Assembly: GCA_963969495.1 (NCBI GenBank)
Contig: OZ018321.1
Coordinates: 105,924,066 to 105,988,065 of the forward strand
Length of the DNA: 64,000 bases
Origin: Ceratothoa steindachneri
Taxonomy: Eukaryota; Arthropoda; Malacostraca; Isopoda; Cymothoidae
Direction: 5' to 3'
Each line of letters begins with the position of its first letter. Positions within the stretch are counted from its first letter, which is position 1. Position numbers and translations under genes: made by a program. Positions 21,296 through 32,520 of the stretch are shown in pieces. The notes under the pieces were generated by a model. It did not search any database and was not told the DNA's origin. It saw nothing but the letters and a program-made list of their open reading frames with translations.

Positions 21296-22240
21296 ATGTA
21301 TATATATATTTAAGTTTCCCCGGAGGTTTTTATTATAGGAATGCCCAGATGCATTGCTATAAATGTTTGCTTCAAACTGTCTGCTATTTCTTCACGCAGT
21401 TCTTTTCTTTTTCTTTGCAAGGTACTTCTATTTATGGTTATATTATCAATATCTCTTCCAAGGGCTAATGCTGTTGCTGAGATCACCATCATCGCATGAC
21501 GATCACTCATTTTGGTTCTGTCTAGTGTAGCCACTAAGTCAGGTAAAATTATTTTCTCGCTTGAGCTACTTGTTAGCTGAATAACTGACAGATTTACTTT
21601 TGTACGCAATTCTCGTTTAATTTGCTGCGATTCTTCTTCACTTCTTTTGCGTTTTTTCTCTTCATTCTTTACTGTCTTTTTATCAACACTACCTATATAG
21701 CCTCGTATATTTCTCTCTTTCTAAGCACGTAGAAATGAACGATCTTCTTCATTTGTTATCATTTCTAGTGCGTTAGCATGAGCTATATCAAACAAATCAT
21801 TTAAAGATTATTGGAATGAAGTTTCCTTTGATATTTGAGTTTAATTTCGTCTTGATTCTGTTTTTTAGAGGGTTCTGAACTGCTCATATTTCTTCTGAAT
21901 CTTTGTAACGACATGCTGTTGGTCTCCAGTTGGTATTTTTACTTTGTCCCATATTTCATATATTTCTGATTATACAATGTTACAGGCCTCTTTTACATTT
22001 TGGGATGCATTGTGTTAAGGAAAAAAGCCTTCTTAATATATCACCATTTGATGGAAGTTTTATGGTTTGAATTGCATCAATTGTTTCTCCAATAAGCCAT
22101 ACTTCTATTTTACTTTTTGTTTTTATTGAAGTTGACATGTTAATTATATTCCAGAAAGACTTTGTTAAACACAGATAGACACTGAAACAATGCTCACTCT
22201 TCATTGGTTCACACAACACTGAGTAGGGCATTGGTAATTG

Positions 22241-22636
22241 CCAACTGGTAAGGGATGTGCTGCTGAGCCCACAAAACGCGACACCAGAGCGCTTACAAGA
22301 CTACACGTTAGACATATATGTCCTTTGTACCTACCCTATAACACCACAGGTTATATATAGGATGATAATGAAACTTAGAATGCACTTAATATAGCTGTTC
22401 ATATAATACAACTATTAATTTGTATTTAGGTAATACTTACTCTGCAAAAGACAGAAATTCACTAATATTTAACTGTTTTTCATATCTTGCACAGATTATT
22501 AATGTGTGAAATTAACATTCGTTTTGGCACTATTAATTATTATTATATTTTGCTGCTAATTTGTCCAGCGCATTTTTTCATAAAGCCTCACTATATCCAG
22601 GGGTGAGACCAAGGATTTTTTTTTTGGGGGGGGCAG

Positions 22637-22733
<97 letters not shown>

Positions 22734-22739
22734 GGTATT
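22241..22739. other. Non-coding flank with G-run and (AT)n
   Basis: No coding region seen. CCAGGGGTGAGACC at about 22600 precedes T and G runs and an (AT)n tract (22640-22729). Confidence 0.6.
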
Positions 22740-23560
22740 GAAGACCAGGTCCAGCTGAGCTTTAATTAAATTTTTTCTTTGCTTTTTTAATTTTCTTATT
22801 ACATTTTTTTTGTCTGAGAAAGGTTAGGATTAAGGGTTCCAATATTCATAATTTATTTATTAATGGCCAGAGGTACCTTTCGACCTTTTCTGTCATCTTC
22901 TGGGGCTATAGTGATAAATATAAAGAAATTCAATAATATAGATAGTAAATATGATTAGACATTTTAAATGTTTTAGAGAAGCTACATTCAATATATTGTT
23001 GAATATATAAAAAAAATATATAAAAAATTCGAAATTAAACGGAAAAATTTTGAGTTTATAATGAAAATTATTATGGTAAATTTGTGGAATAAGAAATTTA
23101 TTAGTATTAACTATTTAATCCATTAAGAGTTTTGAGGTCCTATGTGTAGCCATCTATTGGCCATTAAGCTGCGGTCTCTCTTCTTGGATTAAGATAATTA
23201 CAAATATCCGAGTTTCTTCTAGGATGGTAATGTTTTCAACCAAAAGTGTTCTTGTAATTTGTTTATTGTGCTGTTCATTGTAATGTGTTTTGATTCCTCC
23301 ATCTTGCAAGTGCATCGTTAGGCGTCAGCTGAGGGCAATAGTGGCCATACCAATATATTAGTTGTTTGAATGAGGCTTGCACTCCTTATGGGGGCATTCG
23401 AATTTGTGCACCACATTTGTAGCTTTTAGGATGGATTGTTTTTTCAGAGGTTGCTCCTCATTAACAGGTTGCTGACTTTTTCTTTTTCATAGTATATTTG
23501 TAGAGATAACTTATTGTCATTTTCTAGGATATTGTTGCTTTTTATGGTATTTATGTAGAG
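22740..23560 (-). mobile_element. Penelope-like element, 3' remnant with GIY-YIG domain
   Basis: On the minus strand 23417-23154 reads NVVHKFECPHKECKPHSNN, then YIGMATIALS, RLTMHLQDGGIKTHYNEQHN and LVENITILEE before TAG. This is the GIY-YIG-type endonuclease that Penelope-like elements carry after their reverse transcriptase: the ECPHxxC zinc-like prefix, YIG, the RLTxH block and a late Glu. Two in-frame stops are present. Beyond the stop lies the hammerhead-like motif at 22871-22905, as expected for Penelope ends. The RT upstream (to about 23560 and beyond) is too degraded to read. Confidence 0.75.
22871..22905 (-). other. Penelope hammerhead-like motif, copy 3
   Basis: Minus strand CCCCAGAAGATGACAGAAAA then GGTCGAAAGGTACC; GAC/GTC pair flanks the loop and GAAA follows. 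Lies about 250 bases downstream of the Penelope GIY-YIG stop codon. Confidence 0.5.
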
Positions 23561-23639
23561 ATTCTAACTATTGCATGAATACTTTAGCCTTAGATAACAA
23601 ATGCAATAGTCAGTACGTACATAAATTTTGTTCTTTTGG

Positions 23640-24274
23640 TTTTGACTGATCGTACCGTAACGATAACGTGGATTTGAACTCTCCTAGCTCTCATGGGAAT
23701 GTAATGATTGAAGTCAACAAAAATAAATAGTATATATTATAATCTTACAATAATCTATGATTTGAAGATATTATTATATAAAATTGAATTGAATAACGGA
23801 GAGAATATTTAAGGGATAAAAATTGAATGCTATACAGAGAATATTGAAGAATACATAGATGATTTAAGTTGAAATGGAAACAAGTTATGCGTTTGAAAAG
23901 TTAATATTTGAAAGCATGTGACAAGAATGGTGTGTTCACAGGTGTATATAGATATGTAATTGTAATTATTTAAGTACACGACTAATGATGGAATGAGAAT
24001 TGGGGTCTGTAAATAAGAGAAGGAACAGGAATTAGGGCCTACTCTCCTGTGTGGTTTGTTTGCAGAGAATAAGTGGAAGAGGAATTTTGAATGACCTTTC
24101 TGTAAAGCGGCGCTGTGCACGAATGGACCTTGAACAGCGATTCCAGGCAGATGGTGAAAGGCGTGTGTTTGTATGTGCGTTCGTGTAAAGGAAAATCTTG
24201 TATAAAAGGGATTTTGTCGTATTGGTGGTGATGTTACGTAGAAATAATTTATCGATTGCTTATATTTGATGCTC

Positions 24275-24277
<3 letters not shown>
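23640..24277 (-). mobile_element. Solo LTR related to the Gypsy at 17.2-21.3 kb
   Basis: GGGCCTACTCTCCTGTGTGG, TTTGCAGAGAATAAGTGG, TGACCTTTCTGTAAAG and AAAGGCGTGTGTTTGTATG correspond in order to GACCTACTCTCGTATGG, TTTGCAAAGAATTGTGAG, CGACCTTTCTAGGAAG and AAAGCGTGTGTTTGTTTG in the 5' LTR at 20554-21295. No internal Gypsy coding sequence adjoins it. Boundaries are approximate; it separates LINE V from the Penelope remnant. Confidence 0.55.

Positions 24278-24352
<75 letters not shown>
24278..24352. repeat. (AT)n microsatellite
   Basis: About 75 bp of alternating AT between the solo LTR and LINE V. Confidence 0.95.
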
Positions 24353-24355
<3 letters not shown>

Positions 24356-25640
24356 TCTGATTCCTCCAAGACCTTTTCAATGGTTTCCAACAATGAGATA
24401 ATTCTAAATTTCATCACTTGATTCGCTGACTTTCCAGGCTTTAGAATGAAAATAATTTTCGAAGTCATTAGGCCGTCAGAAAAGTATCCCATTGCCAGAG
24501 ACGTATTGAATAAGTTCAGTTGCTTTGGGTTAGAACGAGGAGATCGCCAGTCACAATTCTGGCTGGTGACGAGGTTGTCCTCCTGTAAGTTACCATGTAG
24601 TCAATTGATGTTTGCGTTCTGTAAGGTGAGAACCTGTTCGCCACCCATTAATTTTAGTACCTGATCCTCGAAGCCTAAATTAAAGTTTTTCTCCTCTTCA
24701 TCGAAAATTCTCAAAACTCCCTTCCAGACTTCTTTGAAGAGCCTCCCTTTCTCACAAGGAGTGCTCGATGTCACTGCATTGTACACAATCTCAATTTGGT
24801 TTTGCTCTTTCGTTAGCCTTTTTAACCTGAGGTAACCCAGAATGATTTATGGTCCTTATCGATGCCTATCCCCTTTATTAAATGGTCCAACTTCTCCCTC
24901 AATTCTTGTGCCATCTTTAGGTTTAGCTGTCTTCTGAGTTGCTGCATGACTCGAACGTCCATGAGAATTGCGTAGCCAGTGTTAAGGATCTTGGTGTGGT
25001 TGTAGATCTTCGAGAATCTCTGTCGTAGCACCACCTTCTCCAGTGTAGGGTAACACATCCTCCTCGAAGCATTCGGGGGTTGCATTATTCAGGTTTGAAA
25101 GTTCCTCCAGGAATGCTTGTTTGTACGCCTTCCAATTTGCGTTCGAGTAGCTTTTCCTGAATGACGTGGTAATTGGGATGGGATTAGCTACTACAGTTAT
25201 GACCGTGGGGATATGGACACTTGGTGTTAGTGGCCCTGGACAGATATGGTGTTTAAAAGGGAAGTCTACATTGATGAAAAGGCCATTAGGCCTGATGGCT
25301 GTCCCTGGGTATAAAGAGGGCCTGTGCACAACCAGCTGCCTGGTTCCTTGCGTTCAGGTCCCCAGCAAAAAGGATTGGATGTTTTTTTCTTGAACAGGAT
25401 GATCATGTTGAGTGTGGACAGATAGAGGCCGCGGAATGGTTGATAGCCTGTGCCCATTTCTATGTCTCCCGAAGAACTCCTCATTATAATGAACAGGAAG
25501 GACTGGACAATGGTTCTCAAAACGTTACTCTATAATAACCCCTGTCGGTCGCCGTCACTGATACCAGTTTCCGAGATATCTAGGTCGATCTCTCTGTAGA
25601 TGCTGTACAAAAACTTTTATTGGCTCTCCAACCCCTGCAT
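24353..25640 (-). pseudogene. LINE 'V' ORF2 fragment
   Basis: Reads on the minus strand from endonuclease (GTGYQPFRGLYLSTLNMIIL, matching GYQPLRRLYLSV at 60.9 kb) through a linker (WKAYKQAFLEELSNLN) to the RT start (GYFSDGLMTSKIIFILKPGK, then ISLLETIEKVLEE) at about 24370. It is then cut by the (AT)n tract and solo LTR. Between are several stops and shifts. Same Jockey-like family as W, X and Z. No 3' half remains here. Confidence 0.65.
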
Positions 25641-25689
25641 ATTATGTGCTATTAATGTGACTGTGGTTTAGCGGCCACCTTATCTCTTT

Positions 25690-26890
25690 ATTCAGGATGT
25701 GCCCGTCCGGTATTGCGAATTAGATATGGGAAGAAATGCTTATATCAATATCGAGAGGGGACTAACGGTCCAAAATTTGACCTTCAGATCGGGTTACCCC
25801 AGGGTGTCTATCTTTCTCCTACCCTGTACTCAATGTACACAGCAGATATCCCAGAACCAAGCAACCCCACTAGCATTAACATAGTTTGCTGATAATTTGA
25901 GCCAATTATTTTAATGCGTATAAAAGAATATGGCCATGCAAGCTTGGATAACTGCCAAAAAATACGAAGCATATTTAAGTGAATTAGAGGCAAAATATAA
26001 AGTCTGATCTAATGATGTTGAATTTAAGATCCTACCAATAGGAAGAAGAAAATTGTAAGATGTAATAGTTGGAGAGAGGAGAGCAGAAGAGCAACCGAGA
26101 TATGCTTAAAGATATAAAGGGATAATATCGATAATGACAACAAATCCAGAGTTGGAGAGCAAATCGATTGTGATAAACAAACCTAATAATGAACTACTGA
26201 ATACAATATCCCTTGCCAAAAGACGATATCAAATAATAACTACGACGAAACAACTACAAAAGGACTAACAACCATGAGAAATGATCCTAGCAAGGAAAAC
26301 AACTAGGTAACTAGATAAAAAAACAGACACAGAGTAACATATAAACTACAAACATACAAGTAAAGATACAAACGCACAAGTAAAAAAACATTAAAACAAC
26401 AATACTAGAACAAAATACAAATCAACCAAACAAAACATAAAAACAACAAAATACGAACACAAATAATTAAATTCATCAAATAAAAACATAACTCACACAA
26501 TAAAAAATAAACAAAAGAAATTGACAAGCAACATAAATTTAAAAAGAGCACAAAAGTCAAAGGCTCGAACGCTTAAAAGATAGCATAAACCACAAAACGA
26601 AATAAAGACTCAAAGAATGACGAAGTACGCGATTAGCCTGACTTCGAGGCACTTTGTATCTCTTTGCAAAGTGTCTACATTTTTCTCTTTTGCCCACTTT
26701 ATCTTTCTTTCATTATGTACCTAACATTTTTCTTTTTACACCCCTTCCATTACACAAATTGAATTAAATTCATTATTATTCATTCGAAGCTCGCAGAGGC
26801 TACTCAGAATACGCCCAATCAACCTCGACCAATTATTAGACTTTCGTCTGAAGATGATTTACGAATTAATTAATTTTCTATTTATCACAC
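25690..26890 (+). mobile_element. LINE 'U', 5'-truncated 3' end
   Basis: Begins inside reverse transcriptase: LQIGLPQGVYLSPTLYSMYT and ADIPEPSNPTSIN, the GxPQG to catalytic-core stretch, after which stops accumulate. An A-rich 3' UTR (26280-26560), the two-hairpin module (26559-26650) and a pyrimidine-rich stretch follow. Plus strand, opposite to V, so V and U abut head to head at about 25660. 5' truncation is the usual outcome of incomplete reverse transcription. Confidence 0.6.
26559..26650 (+). other. LINE 3' UTR two-hairpin module, copy B
   Basis: AAAGGCTCGAACGCTT (26559-26574) and, 61 bases on, GCCT (26636-26639)-loop-AGGC (26647-26650). Equivalent to copy A with different stem bases. 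Confidence 0.6.
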
Positions 26891-27639
26891 GCAATTAAGG
26901 ATTGCATACGTAAAAGTGAGAAAAAAAAGACAGGCTTCTCAAAGCTAAATTCAACTTGGTCTTTAACCAGCCGTTTTGAATAACTATCTATAATAATAAA
27001 CTCGGCAATTGCAATTTATTGAGATTTTATTCTGTTTGAACATGAAGTAAAGTAACGCTGAAAATTCACATAAAACGAAAAATTGCGCTTCAAATGCTTT
27101 CACGAACCATTTTTTTCGCCGTAGGCACGAAATTTGGACTATTTTAAGTCCTATATTTAAATGTAGAACGTTCGCCCTTTATATCTCGCAAGAAAGATCC
27201 ATGCTTCAATTTACTTATAGAAAAGTAAAGGCGAAAGGTTTGGTAGAGTTTCTTAATGGTGGATATAATTTTGTTCAATCGATTTTTAAACATATCTTCA
27301 CTAGTAACTTTACATGACATGTTCTGGTAGTCGATTCAATGCGTTGTCTATCACATGCGAGCAGTCATTGCTTCATGAATTACTACAGAATCTGTTTGAC
27401 TTTAAGTTCCAACAATTTCCACGAATAAAGTTTTCGCTAATAGAAAATAGCTTCCTATAATCGAATGTTAATGCAATTTAAAATTTTCTAAACCGTGATT
27501 AGTTGAAGTCTATTAGGCTAGTATCATAATTCATGTGCCTAATTCCTAGTATTAATTTAGAAGCCCTAGCAAATATGGCCTTACAAGGGAAGGACGATCT
27601 CTCGATTTAGAAATTTAAATCTCGTTTGATTTAACTCAA
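26891..27639. other. No gene recognised
   Basis: AT-rich DNA of about 750 bp without readable coding homology. The right part may be the decayed 3' end of the CR1 copy on the minus strand that becomes legible at about 27640. Confidence 0.4.
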
Positions 27640-28130
27640 TGTTTTCTTCACTTTCTTTTCTACCCCAATACATTGTTTCGAAAACTGTGAGGTTCTTGTA
27701 ACAGAACTCATAGATATTTCTCATTCTTTGATGTTACCAATTTTATAACTTTACAATGAGAGGCATTTCTCTGATATTTGTACCTTATATACATCACTGT
27801 TCACTTTTATACATTAAACGATATCTGCATAATCTCAGAACATTTACTTATTATTTCTAAGTCCATTTGGAGTTTAGCCATATCTACGGAATTTGCCACT
27901 CAGGCTCCTAGTTTAGAATCATCTGCGAACTTAGACATGGTATAAATAATTCCTGCATCTATGGCCGCTGTGTATATAATAAACAACAGCGGAGCAAGAA
28001 AGGAACCACGTGAATTGCATTTGCTCGCGAGGCCCAATCTAATGTCCTCCCATTGAAAACGACTCTCTTTTTTCTCGCTCAATAAGTCAGTTTTCTATCG
28101 ATTCGGCTATTTTGTCCAAAATTCGAAGTC
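27640..28130 (-). pseudogene. CR1-type reverse transcriptase fragment
   Basis: Minus-strand frame 28082-27900 reads SRFQWEDIRLGLASKCNSRG, SFLAPLLFIIY and MSKFADDSKLG (catalytic ADD core), followed by a LQMDLEII helix. It matches CR1-A at 38.4-38.5 kb (SVLGPLLFIIYVNDM, ISKFADDTKLG). The insert-like AAIDAGIIYT has no counterpart in CR1-A. Only this palm segment is clear; the remainder is decayed. Confidence 0.65.
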
Positions 28131-30039
28131 TCTTCACCTTTTCGGTAGTGTCGTCAAGAGAGTAGTTTAGCAGCTCCATTTTATAAAGTTCAAGAAAGAA
28201 TGTGGTGTAACCCACATAAGTGCGGTAATAAGAGTCCAAAAGTTACAGTTTGGCACTCTGGTGACGATTGAGAGAAACGTTTGAATCCGGTGGCCTCAAA
28301 CATGCCAGGCAGCATCTCAATGAAAGACTCCGACATCTTCAAAGCTCCACTCATATTTTTTTTTTACTGCGTTTTGTACGGAAGGGTGTGGTTTTCACCT
28401 GTTTCTCTCCATGTCCCGAGGGATCCCAAAGTCTGGATGGACCAGACTCAGCATCCTTTTTCGTCAAAAAAGCTGAGGACCTGCCCGTACCCATATATCC
28501 CACTCCCCGAATAAGGAGAGCCCTTTTCGTTTATCTTCCATACCTTTTTGCGCGACTGTTTTCCCAGGAGAGGCCTGCTCCGGAGTGGAGTCAGGCTTAA
28601 GGTACAGTCCCTATAAACCGCGATCTTCCGAGGTAAATTATGCGTTTGGTCCCATAATTAGGGTCCCCACTCACTTTGGAGGGGGCTCAATCGGGATTTC
28701 TACCAGGTGTCTGGGACCTGCCTGGACAGCTTGTCCACGGGATAAGAAATTTTCACTGTTGCGCCACGTACCATCTAGAAAGCCTGTGCAGCTGCTCTCA
28801 AGATAATGACTAGCCTGGGATCGAGAAACTCGAGTAAGCCCCAGAGATGGTCTACCCGTGAGCGTCCTTATAAGCGGATCTGCCTTAGTTACAGGCTTTC
28901 CTCGGAAGCGGAGAAGCTCCATTTTCCTCTTCTTATTGTTTTGACAGGATCGTGAAAAAGCATAAGGTGGAGGCACCTTTCCGCTAGAAAGAGGGCGGCT
29001 TCTAGATAGAAGATCGTGAAAGGACAAGCCTTGCACCAGGAAAGATAGGTGAAAGGAACCACTTTTTTCTCCGTGAATAGTTTTTATTTTGTTTCCTAGT
29101 TGAACAGGCAGAGGGGAGAGGGGACTCCGATTTCTATACCGGGTTGTAAACATTAATCATCCAAGCGGGCCCATGCGCATAGTGGGCCGGTTGGACCTGG
29201 TGGGCAACATAAACCACCACTTTTATCACCCAGTGGCAAAACGCACCACTCCATGGCATACCACCGGGGAAAGGGGTGCAAGGATAAATAAAACAAAATG
29301 GCTTCGGACATTAGAAGAATAATATGTGGGACGAATGCAGACATGTAACTACCACCGACAAAGAAAAATAGTGCGAAAGGGCTTGTTTAAGGAAAGGGGC
29401 GGAAGAAAACGTGTTTTCTTCTATCTTCGCTTGGCAATTATCCATTCGAATTAGGCACGCCATCACGAATGGAAAAGTGATTGAACGGATTCATTTCTTT
29501 ATAAGTTCGTCACTTTAAATATTAAATGGGTAAAGTTTTCCCTAAAAAATTATTAACACTTATAACTACAAGTTGAACGACTTCAAAGACAATTTTAAGG
29601 TAATTTCAGCAACATTCATCAATCCCATTCTGGCAATGTCCTCAGGCTCCACGTAAAGTTGCGTTTCTCACCTGACACCATTGAGGCAAAGTCTTAATTA
29701 AAAAAATTGCACATTTCGTTACCAATTGTATCTAAACACGGTGATAATGGAATCCCGTTAAAAGGGATGGCTGGCCACGAAATGTAAGGCAAACTATTTG
29801 GGCGCTGTTCTAATATGCAGTCTAACAACATATTTGATTATTTTTGTAAATTGGAAGGAGGTTTACCTCCGATTGACCTAAATGCATCTCAGTAGGCGAA
29901 ACTGTTTTTTTTTAGGAGTCCATCTGTCGACTGCCTACTAGGGTGAAAGTCGCCGTAATCACGCTTCAGACTAACACTAGGTTTAAAGAAAAGAAGATGG
30001 GGGCAGGAAAGTAAGAGGTGAACACAAGTGAGACGATAT
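28131..30039. other. No gene recognised
   Basis: A GC-richer block at about 28380-29340 contains several 70-160 codon frames on both strands, none with recognisable motifs; its GC content differs from the AT-rich DNA either side, so it may be an insertion such as an LTR or SINE cluster. 29340-30039 is plain. Confidence 0.4.
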
Positions 30040-30850
30040 CAGAGGGAAGAAGACGAGTAGCAGCGAAGAGGGTAAACAGGCTATTTGGGGAGAAGCGGCG
30101 GCTTTTGGCCAGGATCAGGCATAAATACTCATATTAGGAGTACAATGTTAGAAGAGGAAAGAAGCAGCGGCGGAGGATAGAATAGAGGGGGCACAGGGGA
30201 AGTACGGAGGATACAGGCAGTCTGGTACGATAGGGATTAAAGGCGCAAGGGAGATCGCCGGACATAAGTTGCCCGTAGGTTAGCCTGGTATGATCCAGAC
30301 GAAGGCCTGCCAGCACCACCTCTTTGAGGGGAGTGGTGGAAGGTTGGGCCACGGCGGCCGTAGCCGAGGATTAGCATAATTTAGTTGAGTTTGGTGAAAG
30401 AGGGTGAGTATGCCAAGCAGGAAGCCATTATGAATTAAGGATCTTCTTTACGTGTGAAAGAAAATCGTTAAAAGGTAGGGGAAGTGGGCGGGCAGCTTGG
30501 TCAGCTGCTTCGTTGCCAGGCACCCCAACATGGGAGGGTATCTAGTCGAAGGTAACAATTTTATCGAAGAAGACTGAAAGCTCGTGTAAGAGCTGTCGGA
30601 TCTCACGGATCAGGTGTGGATAAGAGTATTGGGATAGGGCAGAGATCGCACTTCGAGGATCCGTGAATAAAACGAAGTGGGTGGAGTGAAGTGGAGTAGG
30701 TAGGTGATGCGGAGGATGGCGTACAACTCTGCCGCGTATGAAGAACACCTGGAAGTAAGTCGGATAACAGAGGAGCAACCACGTTCCGTCTCCACTACGA
30801 TAACAGCGACATGTTTGATGCTTTACTATGCAATCCACCTTAACTCCAAC
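30040..30850 (-). pseudogene. LINE RNase H domain and C-terminus, orphan
   Basis: Minus strand from about 30800: SSYAAELYAILRITYLL (Glu of the RNase H active site), HFVLFTDPRSAISALS (second Asp), LIREIRQLLHEL, then IPSHVGVPGNEAADQAARPL with the last Asp. Downstream (30352-30250) EVVLAGLRLDHTRLTYGQLM and SGDLP match the C-terminal region that follows RNase H in I/Jockey/R1-type LINEs. RNase H removes the RNA template strand. No reverse transcriptase precedes it, and none of the other LINEs here has a legible RNase H, so it is from a different family. A stop follows VTFD. Confidence 0.75.
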
Positions 30851-31105
30851 GTCTTAAACATCACCAGGAGAAAGGGTTTTAAGAAGAGGGTGGTTAGTTT
30901 TAACTTTCACGTAGCTCTGAACTTTACATCAGAGCAGGACGAATCATTTAAATAAAATATGCCAAAACTACCCCCTTTAACTATCCTTCTAACATTTAAA
31001 AGTAACTAGCCTTTAATTAACCTCGTAATCTTCACAACTTACAACCCTTTTTTTAACCCCTATCCTTCTTCTCCTGGTAAAATTATGTCTACAACGTTGA
31101 AGTTG
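30841..31105. repeat. Imperfect inverted repeat
   Basis: CCAACGTC...CACCAGGAGAAAGGG (30845-30880) recurs inverted as CCTTCTTCTCCTGGTA...ACAACGTTG at 31061-31098, arms about 75 bp and perhaps two-thirds identical by eye. Confidence 0.45.
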
Positions 31106-31119
31106 GGGTAAAACATCAA

Positions 31120-32222
31120 ACGTGTCTTTGGAGCTCTCGCTAAGCGTTGAATTTATGACGTCTAGGCAGGGGTTCGATCCCAGCCCAAACGGACACAAAA
31201 CTTTCAGTGGCGTCATGAACTGGCCGCCTATTGGGCAGATACGCTGACACTTCCCCCGGCGAGTGTGAATACCTCTTCACGCATCATCATGCACATAGCC
31301 AATCACCACACCGCCATCTTTCCCTTCCCTTCTTCACAGTATGTAGTTGTTTATAGTTCCCAGGGAGCAGATGGAATCTCTTCTCCCTCCGAACCCCTAG
31401 GGAGATTAAGGGAGAAAGCTTCAATCCTACAGACGTTGTTGTAGGTCACCGCCATCGGTACCCCCAATTAAGCTGGGCCGCGATTACTGTGAGGCTGTCC
31501 CGAGGAACCAGGTTGAGTGGATGGAGGCTGTTGCATGCTGGGGACCTTTTATAGCCCCCCCTCCCCTGTGAAAGTGGGCGATGCGAAACAGAAAGGAAGT
31601 GGAAGTTCCATTGCAACTTAACCTTACAAGGAATACATCCAGGTGGGATCGTCCCACTACAGGACTGCATCCGGGGGGAGTGTCTCCAACTACAGGAGTG
31701 CATCCAGGGAGATGGCGTTCCACTACAGGAGTGCATCCAGGGGGAGGGTCTCCAACTACAGGAGTGCATCCAGGGGGATGGTCTCCAACTACAGGAGTGC
31801 ATCCAGGGGGAGGGGGTTCCACTACAGGAGTGCATCCAGGGTGAGGGGTTCCCACTACAGGAGTGCGTCCAGAGGGAGGGGGTCCAACTACAGGAGTGCA
31901 TCCAGGTGGAGTGGTCCCACTACAGGAGTGTATCTAGGGGGAGGGTCCCTAACTACAGGAGTGCATCCAGGGAGAAGGGGTCCCACTACAGGAGTGCATC
32001 TAGGGGTGGAGGGGGAATTTCTTGTCATTTGCACTCTATAACTCTCTCCATCTTGCCCTACAGGGTGGCAGTTAGAGTTTTATAAACTACAGCCTTTCCT
32101 GCTGAACATTCACAATATGACATATTATCTATTGTCATTCTGATCTTTATGTACATTTAGCTTCATCCGATCGAGGGATCTAGTCCACGATGAGAGGGAC
32201 GGATGATGCTACCTACCTACTA
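31120..32222 (+). mobile_element. SINE-like repeat with internal minisatellite
   Basis: GGTTCGATCC at 31171-31180 is a box B, preceded by a weak box A (CTAAGCGTTG), and CGGACACAAA follows as in the SINE at 7282. The 3' end ATCGAGGGATCTAGTCC ... GGATGATGCTACCTACCTAC resembles that SINE's end, with a (CTAC)n tail to 32222. The middle is expanded by the 30-bp array 31632-32010. Left boundary uncertain. Confidence 0.5.
31632..32010. repeat. Minisatellite, 11 units of about 30 bp
   Basis: Consensus CACTACAGGAGTGCATCCAG plus a G-rich spacer. Eleven units from 31651, with a partial one before. CCACTAC and CAACTAC versions are interspersed. Because the unit is a multiple of three it gives repetitive open frames on both strands (e.g. 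NYRSASRG), which are not evidence of a protein. Confidence 0.92.
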
Positions 32223-32267
32223 ATAGGTCGCTAGACCGCATATTACAACAACATCCCTATTTGTGTA

Positions 32268-32520
32268 CCATGGTTAGCGTGGTGGATTTGAAAACCAAAA
32301 CTCCTGGATTCGATTCCCGAACCAGCAAACTAGAAGCCAATCTCGCTGACGATTCCGAGCTTCATTGGGCCACACGGTCGCTTACGGGGGCCACACGGTC
32401 GCTTACGGGGGCCACACGGTTGCTTTTACGGCCCAAAACTCATCACGATGAAACAAATCCAGCACGATGAGAAAGGGATTATCTCAGCAGTGCGGGGCAA
32501 ATGCCTCCAATGATGATACT
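32268..32520 (+). mobile_element. tRNA-like SINE head
   Basis: TGGTTAGCGTGGTGG (32271-32285, box A) and GGATTCGATTCC (32307-32318, box B) form a tRNA-like promoter. A 23-bp unit, GGGCCACACGGTCGCTTACG-like, is then repeated three times (32367-32430). It does not fold as a normal tRNA and is probably a SINE. Confidence 0.5.

Larger units (their letters stand above)
16271..22240 (-). pseudogene. Transposon-associated protein of unclassified family, split by a Gypsy element
   Basis: N-terminal part 22240-21301: TSIKTKSKIEVWLIGETIDA, then an ALEMITNEEDRSFL-like stretch, basic EEKKRKRSEEE and SDRHAMMVISATALALGRD with STLQRKRKELRE. C-terminal part 17227-16271: PLTVH-stop-DGKVMPDL, DRLRVLVSDGGFSKLLGIPK, EIQLFKRFRDPWKTID, LQLPVAYFGGD and GAVHRARWMEKVIYSIKI. 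I recognise these as a multicopy arthropod/cnidarian family that I believe is transposase-like, though its superfamily is uncertain to me. The two parts abut logically across the Gypsy insert. Between VAETAKC and HFHEII about 60 residues seem missing compared with what I recall of the family. Stops and frameshifts make it a pseudogene. Confidence 0.55.

Noticed and set aside
28671..29153. 160-codon minus-strand ORF as a host gene
   Set aside because: No recognisable motif, no splice signals convincingly placed, and open frames are expected at this GC content.
31446..31901. Long repetitive ORFs on both strands (Cys-Ser-Trp or Tyr-Arg-Ser repeats)
   Set aside because: The 30-bp minisatellite unit is divisible by three, so all frames stay open; no start context, conserved domain or unique sequence supports a protein.
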